From positions 56,881 through 120,880 of the forward strand of contig NZ_NKHR01000014.1 in assembly GCF_014467285.1 (NCBI RefSeq): a DNA stretch of 64,000 nucleotides. Reading direction: 5' to 3'. Below are positions 28,478 to 36,798 of this stretch, piece after piece (positions within the stretch are counted from its first letter, which is position 1; the number at the start of each line of letters is the position of its first letter). Below the pieces are notes generated by a model. The model ran no database searches, was not told the DNA's origin, and saw nothing but the letters and a program-made list of their open reading frames with translations. A program made the translations under genes and the position numbers. This DNA is from Xenorhabdus sp014467285. Lineage in GTDB: Bacteria > Pseudomonadota > Gammaproteobacteria > Enterobacterales > Enterobacteriaceae.

Positions 28478-29473
28478 ATGACTATCAAAGTAGGTATTAA
28501 CGGTTTTGGTCGTATCGGCCGTATTGTTTTCCGTGCTGCACAAGAGCGTTCAGATATTGAAATCGTTGCTATCAATGATCTGTTAGATGCAGAGTACATG
28601 GCTTACATGCTGAAATACGATTCAACCCATGGCCGCTTCAACGGTACTGTTGAAGTTAAAGAAGGTCAGCTGGTTGTTAACGGCAAAACCATCCGCGTTA
28701 CATCTGAAAGAGACCCAGCTAACCTGAAATGGAACGAAGTGGGTGTTGACGTTGTTGCAGAAGCAACAGGTATCTTCCTGACTGACGAAACTGCACGTAA
28801 ACACATCGCTGCGGGCGCGAAAAAAGTTGTGCTGACTGGCCCATCCAAAGACAACACGCCAATGTTCGTAATGGGTGTCAACCACAGCGCTTATGCAGGT
28901 CAGGATATTGTTTCTAACGCATCGTGCACCACTAACTGTTTGGCTCCACTGGCTAAAGTTATCAATGACAAATTTGGCATCGTTGAAGGTTTGATGACAA
29001 CTGTTCACGCAACAACTGCAACTCAGAAAACTGTTGACGGTCCTTCTGCGAAAGACTGGCGCGGTGGCCGTGGTGCAGCTCAGAACATCATCCCATCTTC
29101 TACTGGTGCAGCAAAAGCAGTAGGTAAAGTTATCCCAGAACTGAACGGTAAACTGACGGGTATGTCTTTCCGTGTTCCTACTCCTAACGTTTCTGTTGTT
29201 GACCTGACTGCTCGTCTGGAAAAACCAGCAACTTACGCAGAAATCTGTGACGCAATCAAAGAAGCAGCAGAAGGCGAGTTAAAAGGCATCCTGGGTTATA
29301 CTGAAGACGACGTTGTTTCTACCGATTTCAACGGTGAAAAACTGACTTCTGTATTTGATGCAAAAGCAGGTATTGCCCTGAACGACAACTTTGTAAAACT
29401 GGTTTCTTGGTATGACAACGAAACAGGTTACTCAAACAAAGTTCTGGATCTGATCGCTCATATTTCTAAGTAA
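28478..29473 (+). CDS. gapA: Glyceraldehyde-3-phosphate dehydrogenase A
   Basis: Central glycolytic enzyme. I start at the ATG giving MTIKVGINGFGRIGRIVFRA, with GGTGG upstream; an in-frame start 30 codons earlier would add a tail unknown in the family and overlap the promoter. The 331 residues have the NAD-binding GINGFGRIGR, the catalytic Cys150 in SNASCTTNCLAPLAKV and the C-terminal SWYDNETGYSNKV. Codon use is tighter than in the neighbours (many optimal codons), as expected for a highly expressed gene. A terminator follows. Confidence 0.98.
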   Translation: MTIKVGINGFGRIGRIVFRAAQERSDIEIVAINDLLDAEYMAYMLKYDSTHGRFNGTVEVKEGQLVVNGKTIRVTSERDPANLKWNEVGVDVVAEATGIFLTDETARKHIAAGAKKVVLTGPSKDNTPMFVMGVNHSAYAGQDIVSNASCTTNCLAPLAKVINDKFGIVEGLMTTVHATTATQKTVDGPSAKDWRGGRGAAQNIIPSSTGAAKAVGKVIPELNGKLTGMSFRVPTPNVSVVDLTARLEKPATYAEICDAIKEAAEGELKGILGYTEDDVVSTDFNGEKLTSVFDAKAGIALNDNFVKLVSWYDNETGYSNKVLDLIAHISK

Positions 29474-29492
29474 TCGAGCTTTCTCCATATTC

Positions 29493-29524
29493 AAAAGCCA
29501 CCTGTTTACGGGTGGTTTTTTATA
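29493..29524 (+). terminator. Intrinsic terminator after gapA
   Basis: AAAAGCCACC, loop TGTTTACG, GGTGGTTTTTT: a stem followed by a T run, about 20 nt after the stop. Confidence 0.85.
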
Positions 29525-29625
29525 TTCCCAAATTTATATTTTCAGAACATTGAGCTATTCTTGAGCCTTAGCACCACTACTCATTCAAGATGTTACCTAT
29601 TCAGGTTTACATAAGGTTATGGCAA

Positions 29626-30507
29626 ATGCTTGATAAAATTTTTTCATTACCGATTGTAGAACAGATATCCCCTTATATCAGTCAACGAAACATCGACGGC
29701 TTTCCCTTGATTGTTGTTTCCCATCCTAAAGTACGCGGTGCGATTAGCATTCAAGGGGCACATTTGCTCACATGGCAGCCTGGTGGTGAAAAACCCGTAT
29801 TATGGTTAAGTGATCAAACTGCCTTTAGAGCAGGTACAGCAATTCGTGGTGGGATTCCCATCTGTTGGCCCTGGTTCGGTCCAGTTTCGGCTCCCAGCCA
29901 CGGATTTGCCCGAATACTGCCCTGGGAGCTCAAAGCACACCATGAAAACGAAAATGGCGTTATTTTGACATTCACTCTCCAGAGTAGCGCTTATACTCAT
30001 AAATTATGGCCACATGAATTCACGCTAATTGCCCGCTTTAAATTAGGGGAAACCTGCGAAATAGAGCTGGAATGTCACGGTGAATATCAAGCTACTGGCG
30101 CCCTTCACTCTTATTTCAATGTCAGTGACATCAATCAAATTCGAGTCAGTGGGCTTGGTGCTCATTTTATTGATACTATTACAGACAGAGAAATGTACGC
30201 CCATGAAGATTTAATTTTTAAGGGACGAACAGACCGCATTTATACAGAGCCAGACGATTTCAGTTTATTGAGAGACTCCCTGTGGAAGCGAACGATTGAA
30301 ATACACCATTACCACCATAGCGATGTAGTATGCTGGAACCCTGGCGCTGAACTTTCCAATAATATGAAAGATATGAGTCGGGAAGGTTATAAAAATATGG
30401 CCTGTATCGAAACTGCACGTATCAATAACCCATTGCATCCCAGAAATAGCGATCCAGATAGGTTGTCTGTTATTATTCGCTGCCGAAAAATTCCTGATGG
30501 TTATTAA
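29626..30507 (+). CDS. yeaD: Glucose-6-phosphate 1-epimerase family protein YeaD
   Basis: Aldose-1-epimerase-like enzyme that likely interconverts the anomers of hexose-6-phosphates. I start at the ATG giving MLDKIFSLPIVEQISPYISQ, which aligns with the E. coli YeaD start; an upstream ATG would add 12 unmatched residues. The 293 residues contain ISIQGAHLLTWQP, AIRGGIPICWPWFGP and GALHSYFNV of the family, with conserved His and Glu residues expected at the active site. It is downstream of gapA as in E. coli, consistent with a sugar-phosphate role. Confidence 0.9.
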   Translation: MLDKIFSLPIVEQISPYISQRNIDGFPLIVVSHPKVRGAISIQGAHLLTWQPGGEKPVLWLSDQTAFRAGTAIRGGIPICWPWFGPVSAPSHGFARILPWELKAHHENENGVILTFTLQSSAYTHKLWPHEFTLIARFKLGETCEIELECHGEYQATGALHSYFNVSDINQIRVSGLGAHFIDTITDREMYAHEDLIFKGRTDRIYTEPDDFSLLRDSLWKRTIEIHHYHHSDVVCWNPGAELSNNMKDMSREGYKNMACIETARINNPLHPRNSDPDRLSVIIRCRKIPDGY

Positions 30508-30519
30508 ATAAAAGTAATG

Positions 30520-30561
30520 AAAAGCTGAACTTTGCAATTGTTATGGCAAAGTTCAGCTTTT
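30520..30561. terminator. Bidirectional terminator between yeaD and mipA
   Basis: AAAAGCTGAACTTTGC, 10-nt loop, GCAAAGTTCAGCTTTT: a perfect 16-bp stem between convergent genes, with short A and T runs on its two sides. Confidence 0.85.
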
Positions 30562-30583
30562 CAGTAGCTATCTGGAAGGAAAA

Positions 30584-31333
30584 TCAAAACGTATAAGTAA
30601 TACCGGACCAAATAATACCGGAGTATGAACGATTGATCATCGGACTATCTTTAATTTGATGAGGTAAGTATTCGACACGCCCTGCCATGAAGGCTGTCCA
30701 ACTTTCATTAAGAGAATAATAACCAGATAATTCAAAATAAGGACTCCAGCTATCTCCTGGTGTGTATTCAGCTAACCCACTACGTGCCGACTCTCTTTTT
30801 GTTATGCCATAGCTATAGCGGTTCTGTTTTTTACTATCCCAAATTACACCAATGCCAGGCTTCAATACCCAATCACCTTGCTCAATACTATATAAATAGG
30901 AAAAGTCCGCTCGGATCCCCTTACTCTCTCCTAACATATCAGCAGCAACAGAAGCACGCAGTGTTCCCCAGTCTTCATGATGCTGATAAGTAAAGCCACC
31001 CATCATCGTGTCACGACGGCGATCCAACTTCTTCATTTGTTCATTTTTACTATCTTTGGGATGAAAGGCTTGCGGAGAATAAAAGACATCAACAGAGAGT
31101 TCATCTTTGGGTTGATTCCAGAGGTAATAACCAGCGGTCAACGTATGAAAATAAAAGTTTTCACTTTCATAAGAAACCATAGGAACGGGCAGAAAATTAT
31201 CCTGCGCTTTCGCGCCCTTGTAAGGTTTAGCCTCATACACTGCCGACAAACCAACAGACCATTCACCAGCATATGTCACAGAAGAAAATAAGCACAGACC
31301 AGCTACAGCAACAAATACCTTATTTTTATTCAT
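30584..31333 (-). CDS. mipA: MltA-interacting outer-membrane protein MipA
   Basis: Outer-membrane scaffold protein of the OmpV/MipA family, reported to link the lytic transglycosylase MltA to PBP1B. It opens with a Sec signal (MNKNKVFVAVAGLCLFSSVT, cleavage after TYA). The mature protein consists of alternating amphipathic beta strands and ends in the aromatic residue expected for an outer-membrane barrel (SGITYTF). The 249 residues match the family. It converges with yeaD, the neighbour it also has nearby in E. coli. Confidence 0.9.
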   Translation of the reverse strand: MNKNKVFVAVAGLCLFSSVTYAGEWSVGLSAVYEAKPYKGAKAQDNFLPVPMVSYESENFYFHTLTAGYYLWNQPKDELSVDVFYSPQAFHPKDSKNEQMKKLDRRRDTMMGGFTYQHHEDWGTLRASVAADMLGESKGIRADFSYLYSIEQGDWVLKPGIGVIWDSKKQNRYSYGITKRESARSGLAEYTPGDSWSPYFELSGYYSLNESWTAFMAGRVEYLPHQIKDSPMINRSYSGIIWSGITYTF

Positions 31334-31741
31334 ATTAAGTTATTTCCACTTTAATGAGTCTTTGTTAATTTAGTTTCCTGTAAAACAAATAGCTAAAAAA
31401 CATTCGTATTAAAAACAAACACCAATATGCAAGGGTTGAAAAAGATCCCGCTGCATCTCAGTTTAACGATTAATCATACAGTATTAGATATATTTTGTGC
31501 TGCCCGCCACTCTGAAAAAATCACATCAAATATTGTGATCAGCACAGTTACTCAAAAATAAAAACTATCCAACGAGACAATTTATTAGGCATAAAATAAT
31601 TAGGAATAGAATAATTTGACATAGAATAATCCAGAGAAAGCAAAATCCTCTGGATTATTTCAGCGATATAAGACTATTCAAAATACTTTAACCGAACAAC
31701 ATTACTTCCTCAGAAGATGGTATTCCGTTAAGAATAAGAAA
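31334..31741. other. Spacer between mipA and dadX
   Basis: About 400 AT-rich bases without a gene. The left part must carry the mipA promoter. The right part holds the hairpin described separately and two copies of the short word ATAGAATAAT. Confidence 0.5.
31625..31659 (-). terminator. Probable terminator of the dadAX operon
   Basis: AATAATCCAGAG and CTCTGGATTATT form a perfect 12-bp stem with an 11-nt loop, about 80 nt past the dadX stop. The T run on the minus strand is short, so termination strength is uncertain. Confidence 0.55.
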
Positions 31742-32809
31742 TTAAGTAACAGTGACAGGGACTCTTTTCGCTAAAGCACACAGGAGTTCATATCCAATAG
31801 TGCCTGCCGACTCGGCAACTTCATCCACTGGTAGTTTTGTTCCCCACAATTCGACAGTACTGCCTATGTTTGCCTGTGGGCATGGAGTCAGATCAACGGT
31901 CATCATGTCCATTGATATAGCGCCCAATAATTGAGTACGGATACCATCAACTATGACAGGGGTTCCCGTTGGAGCATGTCTCGGATATCCATCCGCATAG
32001 CCACATGCTACTGTGCCTACACGCATGGGTTTCTGAGTTGTATAGCGGCTGCCGTAGCCAATTTTTTCCCCTTTGGGAAGCTCGTGGACCGCAATGATTT
32101 CACTTTGCAACGTCATAGCTGGTTTCAATCCAATATCCGCAATATCACGCCACTTTCCGCTTGGAGATGCACCATAGAGAATAATGCCCGGACGAACCCA
32201 ATCGCCATGTGTCTTCGGATACCACAAGACAGCGCCAGAGTTCGCCAAACAATGAGGAAGTGAGTTCATTTGCAAGCGTTCAACAACCGCAAATTGTTCA
32301 TTAACACCAACCCCATTATCAGAATTGGCAAAATGAGTCATTAAAGTCACTGAATTGACGTTTTTAATCCCTCTCGCTTTTGAAACTACCTGCGGAAATT
32401 CTTCTGGTGTGAATCCTAACCGATTCATACCACTATTAAGTTTCAAATAGATATCAATGGGATTGTCCAACCTGGTTTTTTCTATCGCCTCAAGATGCCA
32501 ATGACTATGTACTGCGGTTGTCAGACGATACTCATTAATAATGTCTAAATCCGATGGTTTGAAAAAACCTTCCAATAATAGGATTGGTCCCTGCCATCCT
32601 TGTTCTCTTAAATAAATAGCTTCATTCATATCGAGCAGTGCAAACCCATCTGTCTGTATGAGTGATTGCCATATTCTGTCCAATCCATGCCCATACGCAT
32701 TCGCTTTCACTACCGACCAGACTTTACTGTTACCCACCCTTTGGCGAATAACCGATAAATTATGGTGGAATGCTTCGAGATGGATCGTTGCCAAAATAGG
32801 ACGTGGCAT
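31742..32809 (-). CDS. dadX: Catabolic alanine racemase DadX
   Basis: PLP-dependent racemase that converts L-alanine to D-alanine. The 355 residues have the PLP-lysine motif WSVVKANAYGHG near residue 34, the barrel motif LMTHFANSD and the catalytic tyrosine region GYGSRYTT. AAGGGG precedes the ATG. It begins 20 nt after dadA on the same strand, the dadAX catabolic operon arrangement, so I prefer dadX to the biosynthetic alr. In E. coli the operon is induced by alanine through Lrp. Confidence 0.93.
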   Translation of the reverse strand: MPRPILATIHLEAFHHNLSVIRQRVGNSKVWSVVKANAYGHGLDRIWQSLIQTDGFALLDMNEAIYLREQGWQGPILLLEGFFKPSDLDIINEYRLTTAVHSHWHLEAIEKTRLDNPIDIYLKLNSGMNRLGFTPEEFPQVVSKARGIKNVNSVTLMTHFANSDNGVGVNEQFAVVERLQMNSLPHCLANSGAVLWYPKTHGDWVRPGIILYGASPSGKWRDIADIGLKPAMTLQSEIIAVHELPKGEKIGYGSRYTTQKPMRVGTVACGYADGYPRHAPTGTPVIVDGIRTQLLGAISMDMMTVDLTPCPQANIGSTVELWGTKLPVDEVAESAGTIGYELLCALAKRVPVTVT

Positions 32810-32829
32810 AACGACCCCTTTTCTATGAT

Positions 32830-34131
32830 TTATGCAGTATGTAAGTGAGGCTTCATTGGAAGCACTTTTATATTGAACCCATTAATATATCTAAATACAG
32901 AGAGATCATCTGCCGCAATATCAGGTTTCTTGCCTGAAATTAAATCAGCCAATAATTTTCCTGAACCACAAGCCATTGTCCAGCCTAGTGTTCCATGCCC
33001 GGTATTTAAATATAGATTCGAATATTTGGTTGGGCCAACGATAGGCGTCCCATCTGGCGTCATCGGACGTAAACCCGTCCAGAATGAAGCTTCTTCAATC
33101 TTGCCACCATTGTAGTAAAGATCTTGCACAACCATCTTCAGGGTTTCACAGCGATTTTGAAGAACGTCCAAATTAAAACCGACAACTTCTGCCATACCAC
33201 CGACGCGAATACGATCATCAAAACGGGTAATGGCAATTTTGTACGTTTCATCAAGCGCCGTTGATACAGGTGCCCTTGATTCATCCATAATCGGCATCGT
33301 TAATGAATAGCCTTTCATTGGATAAACCGGAATTTTGACGAGATTTTTCAATATTTCAGTGGAATAAGAACCCATCGCCACCACATAATGATCAGCAGTC
33401 ATCATGCCATCATCACATTGAATACCCGATACTTTATGCCCATCCACCAAAATCTGCTTAACGTGCTTATTAAAAATAAATTTCACGCCTGCATCTTCTG
33501 CCATTTTTGCCAATCGCTTGGTAAAAATCTGGCAATCACCCGTTTCATCATTTGGTAATTGCAACCCGCCGGTCAGTTTATGGAAAGTATGGGCAAGAGC
33601 GGGTTCCACAGTTGCTAATTGTTCGGCAGTCAATAACCGATAAGGCACCCCTTCTTGCTCTAACACAGCAATATCATTGGCAGCATTATCAAATTGCTTA
33701 GCTGTTCTGAACAGTTGCAGCGTTCCTCCCTGACGCCCTTCATATTGGATACCGGTATCTGCCCTTAATTGCTTAATACAGTCCCGGCTATATTCTGCCA
33801 AACGTACCATTCTGCTTTTATTCATAGCGTAATGGCTTGCATCACAATTACGCAGCATTTCCCACATCCAGCGTAATTGAAACAATGAACCATCAGGACG
33901 AATAGCCAAAGGTGCATGTCGTTGAAATATCCACTTTATTGCTTTAAGTGGGATCCCAGGAGCTCCCCAAGGTGTCGCGTACCCTGGTGATATTTGACCA
34001 GCGTTACCGGCACTCGTCTCTTCAGCGGCACTATTCTGGCGGTCAATGACAATAACTTCATGACCTTCCTGCGCAAGATACCACGCACTGGTTACGCCAA
34101 TAACGCCACTGCCTAAAATAAGAACCTTCAT
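32830..34131 (-). CDS. dadA: D-amino acid dehydrogenase small subunit DadA
   Basis: FAD enzyme on the inner face of the membrane that oxidises D-alanine to pyruvate and feeds electrons to the respiratory chain. The N-terminal dinucleotide motif VLILGSGVIGVTSAWYLAQE (residues 3-22) is intact, and the C-terminal flavin motif NTGHGTLGWTMACGSG is conserved. The 433 residues are typical. GGAGTG precedes the ATG. With dadX it lets the cell use alanine as carbon and nitrogen source. In E. coli the next gene upstream is ycgB; here that gene is absent. Confidence 0.95.
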   Translation of the reverse strand: MKVLILGSGVIGVTSAWYLAQEGHEVIVIDRQNSAAEETSAGNAGQISPGYATPWGAPGIPLKAIKWIFQRHAPLAIRPDGSLFQLRWMWEMLRNCDASHYAMNKSRMVRLAEYSRDCIKQLRADTGIQYEGRQGGTLQLFRTAKQFDNAANDIAVLEQEGVPYRLLTAEQLATVEPALAHTFHKLTGGLQLPNDETGDCQIFTKRLAKMAEDAGVKFIFNKHVKQILVDGHKVSGIQCDDGMMTADHYVVAMGSYSTEILKNLVKIPVYPMKGYSLTMPIMDESRAPVSTALDETYKIAITRFDDRIRVGGMAEVVGFNLDVLQNRCETLKMVVQDLYYNGGKIEEASFWTGLRPMTPDGTPIVGPTKYSNLYLNTGHGTLGWTMACGSGKLLADLISGKKPDIAADDLSVFRYINGFNIKVLPMKPHLHTA

Positions 34132-34912
34132 TTTGCACTCCGTTGGTGAATCATTCTCACAAGCATAATATGCTAAAGATAAAAATCCAATACAGAATAA
34201 TAGGCTGAAACATAATTAATCAACTTTTAGGATTCAAGTCACAACTTCATTACAAACTCAAGATAAGGCATTTATTTGCAATGAATGCAGAAATTCATAA
34301 ATTTTAAATTAAATCAATAAAATAATATGGAATTAAATTCTACCAACCCCCTCTAACCTTCATCTTTCAAAGTGATTTTTGCGGCAAAAAAGAAACATTA
34401 AATTCACAATGCAAAATTACATTAAAAACCAACAAAAACAAAAAATACAAAATAAAATCTCGATCAAATATTCATTGGGTAGAATAATAATTTAAAAAAT
34501 TGAATTATACAGTTGGATGAATTTTCAGCGTTAATTAAGGAGCCAAAAACATAAAGGTGTAAATAAGTTCAGAAAGAACTGGCAAGAAAATACAGAGCAT
34601 TAGCTAAAACAGTATGTCTTGGGATAATGACCTTATTCATGCGATAAGCGCCAACTTTTTAATCTATTGATTTATAATAGCTTTCATCTATGTATCAAAC
34701 ACGGTCATTTTCGGCACGTCTAATAAAATATATGAACTCAGGCATCTATTGGCAGTTTTTTACTCTAAAACTCATCTCAAAATCAAAGTGACAAAAATTT
34801 TATAGCTACAAAAGTAAAAGGTTGTACGCTCGTATTAAAGGCATACTCAATGAGCATTAATTAAATACTTATCGAATATCTATTAAATATCAATAAAGTA
34901 TCAAATGGATAA
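34132..34912. other. AT-rich gap upstream of dadA
   Basis: About 780 very AT-rich bases with no gene. The left end must hold the dadA promoter and any Lrp sites. The rest contains only A/T tracts and scattered stop codons. E. coli has ycgB at this place, and I find no trace of it. Confidence 0.5.
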
Positions 34913-35443
34913 CCCGCCAGCTTTGCTGCTTCAGCGACCGGAACTAGAAGCTGTGGTAGTTAAGATGGTTTATGGGAATTTGGTGGCTACAATCATAGTT
35001 ATGAGGAGGGTTCTGATCCTGATGATGAATTGACCAAGGATGGTGTTTATATATATCCAGCATTATACCCATTGAGCAAGACAAAGCAAGCTGTCGCCTT
35101 GGTTTCGAAATGGGGAACGGCATATGCTGGCGGTGGTCGTGAAAAAGAATATGCTGATTTTATGATGATTAATAATGATGGTTCATATGAAGCGGCATTT
35201 AAAAATATTCATTTTTCATCAAGGGAAATGATAATGGCTTGCTTTTCTGAAGATGATTATGCAAAAAACTTGCATTGTCATGATGAAGGATGGAGCATCT
35301 TGAATCTGAAGTTCATTGATGATGGTAAAGAGTACTACTCATATAAATTTATAACAAAGTCATATGGTTGGCCTTCATTTACAGACGAGTCATCAATTAA
35401 TGTTGAGACAAATGAAAACATTGCGTACCCATTCCAGCCATAA
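34913..35443 (+). pseudogene. Remnant of an unrecognised gene with an in-frame stop
   Basis: An open stretch reads PASFAASATGTRSCGS, then a TAA at 34961, then DGLWEFGGYNHSYEEGSDPD and on to a 137-codon tail ending IAYPFQP. The residues on both sides of the TAA look like ordinary protein sequence, so I read it as a nonsense mutation. The frame is also closed just before its first residue by a TAA at 34910, and no ATG with a ribosome binding site is available; a TTG at 35030 is the only late start. The tail is rich in aromatic and acidic residues, with HCHDEGW and DDGKEYYSYKF. I recognise no family. It lies in the island between dadA and fadR. Confidence 0.55.
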
Positions 35444-35632
35444 TCTACTGAATAACCATGGATCTATATATGACGATAATTTGAAGAATATTTGAAACTG
35501 TTATCAAAATAGCATGTGAGTGGTTCTGTCACATTAAGCCCTGTTTGGATAATATAGCTTTTCAAGTAATTGTGTAATTGATTGTTTTTGGTATGTTTGA
35601 TTTACCAACTAAAACAGGTGGTAAAATGGATG

Positions 35633-36586
35633 ATGAAGAATAAAAAAACAACCCCTACCCCTCATGATGCCACGTTCAAAGGGTTTATGGCTCGGATCGA
35701 GAATGCCCGTGATTTTTTTGACATTCATCTGCCGGATAAAATCAAAAAGCTGTGTGATTTTAATACCTTAAGGCTGACTAATTCTTCATTTATTGACAGC
35801 CAGTTACGTTCAAGAATGTCCGATGTGCTCTATTCGGTGAAAACCCAACAGGGCGACGGTTATATTTATGTGCTGGTTGAACATCAGTCCACGCCCGATA
35901 AGATGATGGCATGGCGAATGATACATTATGCTTTTATGGCGATGAATCAGCATTTGCAGCAGGGAAATAAGGAATTGCCGCTGGTTGTACCCGTTTTGTT
36001 TTATCATGGCGATACCAGCCCTTATCCGTTCCAACAGGTCTGGACGCAATGCTTCTCATTGCCTAAACTGGCGGAGGAAATGTACTTCAACCCGTTTCCG
36101 CTGGTTGATGTGACCGTTATTGATGATAATGAACTGGTCAGTCACCGCAAAATCGCCGTGATGGAGCTGGCGATGAAGCACAAGAATTTGCGTGAGGGTT
36201 TTAAAACGGTGACTACTCTGTTAGCTCATGCCCTCAAACATAACTATAATAGTGATAACGATGTTGTGACTATTCTGAACTACCTGTTTGTGACGATGGA
36301 TTCGCCACATTTTGAACAGGTGATCCAGCAACTAATAGAACAGGCAGAGAGTCATCAGGAGGTCATCATGAGTATTGCACAACGATTGCAGGAAAAAGGG
36401 CGGGAAGAAGGTATTCAACAGGGGATGTTGCAAGGTATGCAACAAGGTATGCAACAAGGTATACGGCAAGGTGAAAAACAGGCCTCAGTTAATATTGCCC
36501 GTACCCTCTTAAAAAATGGCGTCAGTATTGAACTGGTTATGGAAAGTACCGGCCTGAGCCGTGATGAACTGCTTTCCCTGCAATAA
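35633..36586 (+). CDS. Rpn family recombination-promoting nuclease (copy 1, RpnL-like)
   Basis: PD-(D/E)XK nuclease of the Rpn/YhgA family (transposase_31 domain). In E. coli these are DNA endonucleases that promote recombination and act as toxic phage-defence proteins. Start at the ATG at 35633 gives 317 residues and equals the start of copy 2. The N-terminal domain carries TPHDATFKGFM and the catalytic set Asp64 (MSDVLYSV) and Glu83-x-Gln85 (LVEHQST). The C terminus has the typical helical glutamine-rich repeats (QGMLQGMQQGMQQGIRQG) and ends LSRDELLSLQ. A ribosome binding site and ATG lie inside the gene at 36357-36370. A hairpin follows the stop. The product appears intact. Confidence 0.88.
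   Translation: MKNKKTTPTPHDATFKGFMARIENARDFFDIHLPDKIKKLCDFNTLRLTNSSFIDSQLRSRMSDVLYSVKTQQGDGYIYVLVEHQSTPDKMMAWRMIHYAFMAMNQHLQQGNKELPLVVPVLFYHGDTSPYPFQQVWTQCFSLPKLAEEMYFNPFPLVDVTVIDDNELVSHRKIAVMELAMKHKNLREGFKTVTTLLAHALKHNYNSDNDVVTILNYLFVTMDSPHFEQVIQQLIEQAESHQEVIMSIAQRLQEKGREEGIQQGMLQGMQQGMQQGIRQGEKQASVNIARTLLKNGVSIELVMESTGLSRDELLSLQ
36357..36362 (+). promoter_or_regulatory. Internal ribosome binding site in Rpn copy 1
   Basis: AGGAGG, then TCATC, then ATG: a consensus Shine-Dalgarno at ideal 5-nt spacing inside the nuclease gene, far stronger than the one at the gene's own start. Confidence 0.75.
36368..36586 (+). CDS. Nested small protein in Rpn copy 1 (RpnS-like antitoxin candidate)
   Basis: A 72-codon frame inside and in phase with the nuclease gene, from residue 246 of the long product to the same stop. 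It starts MSIAQRLQEKGREEGIQQGM and ends LSRDELLSLQ. The start has a near-perfect ribosome binding site. In E. coli the Rpn genes are known to make such short C-terminal products (RpnS) that block the toxicity of the long form (RpnL). The same role here is inference from architecture. Translation of the short form has not been shown for this sequence. Confidence 0.65.
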   Translation: MSIAQRLQEKGREEGIQQGMLQGMQQGMQQGIRQGEKQASVNIARTLLKNGVSIELVMESTGLSRDELLSLQ

Positions 36587-36612
36587 TACTTCTTTTCTTC
36601 TTGTTGTCTTTT

Positions 36613-36634
36613 TACCCGCTTTTCAGGGCGGGTA
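36613..36634 (+). terminator. Hairpin after Rpn copy 1
   Basis: TACCCGC, loop TTTTCAGG, GCGGGTA, about 25 nt after the stop codon. The same hairpin follows copy 2, so it belongs to the duplicated unit. No T run follows it. Confidence 0.5.
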
Positions 36635-36798
36635 AGTGCAGACGGCCTGCAAACGAAAACCGTTCTACCTGCAATCAATAGCGGTTCGGGACCCAAATTA
36701 GCTGAGACTGACGATGGTAGTTCTCGAAAAAACAACAGAGGCTATTTATTGAAGCGTTAAGTCATGTAACCAAGGCAGAACAATCCTGATAAGAAAAA

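Noticed and set aside
36635..36798. C-terminal transposase fragment between the Rpn copies
   Set aside because: A short frame reading QQRLFIEALSHVTKAEQS is suggestive, but it is too short and unsupported to call.
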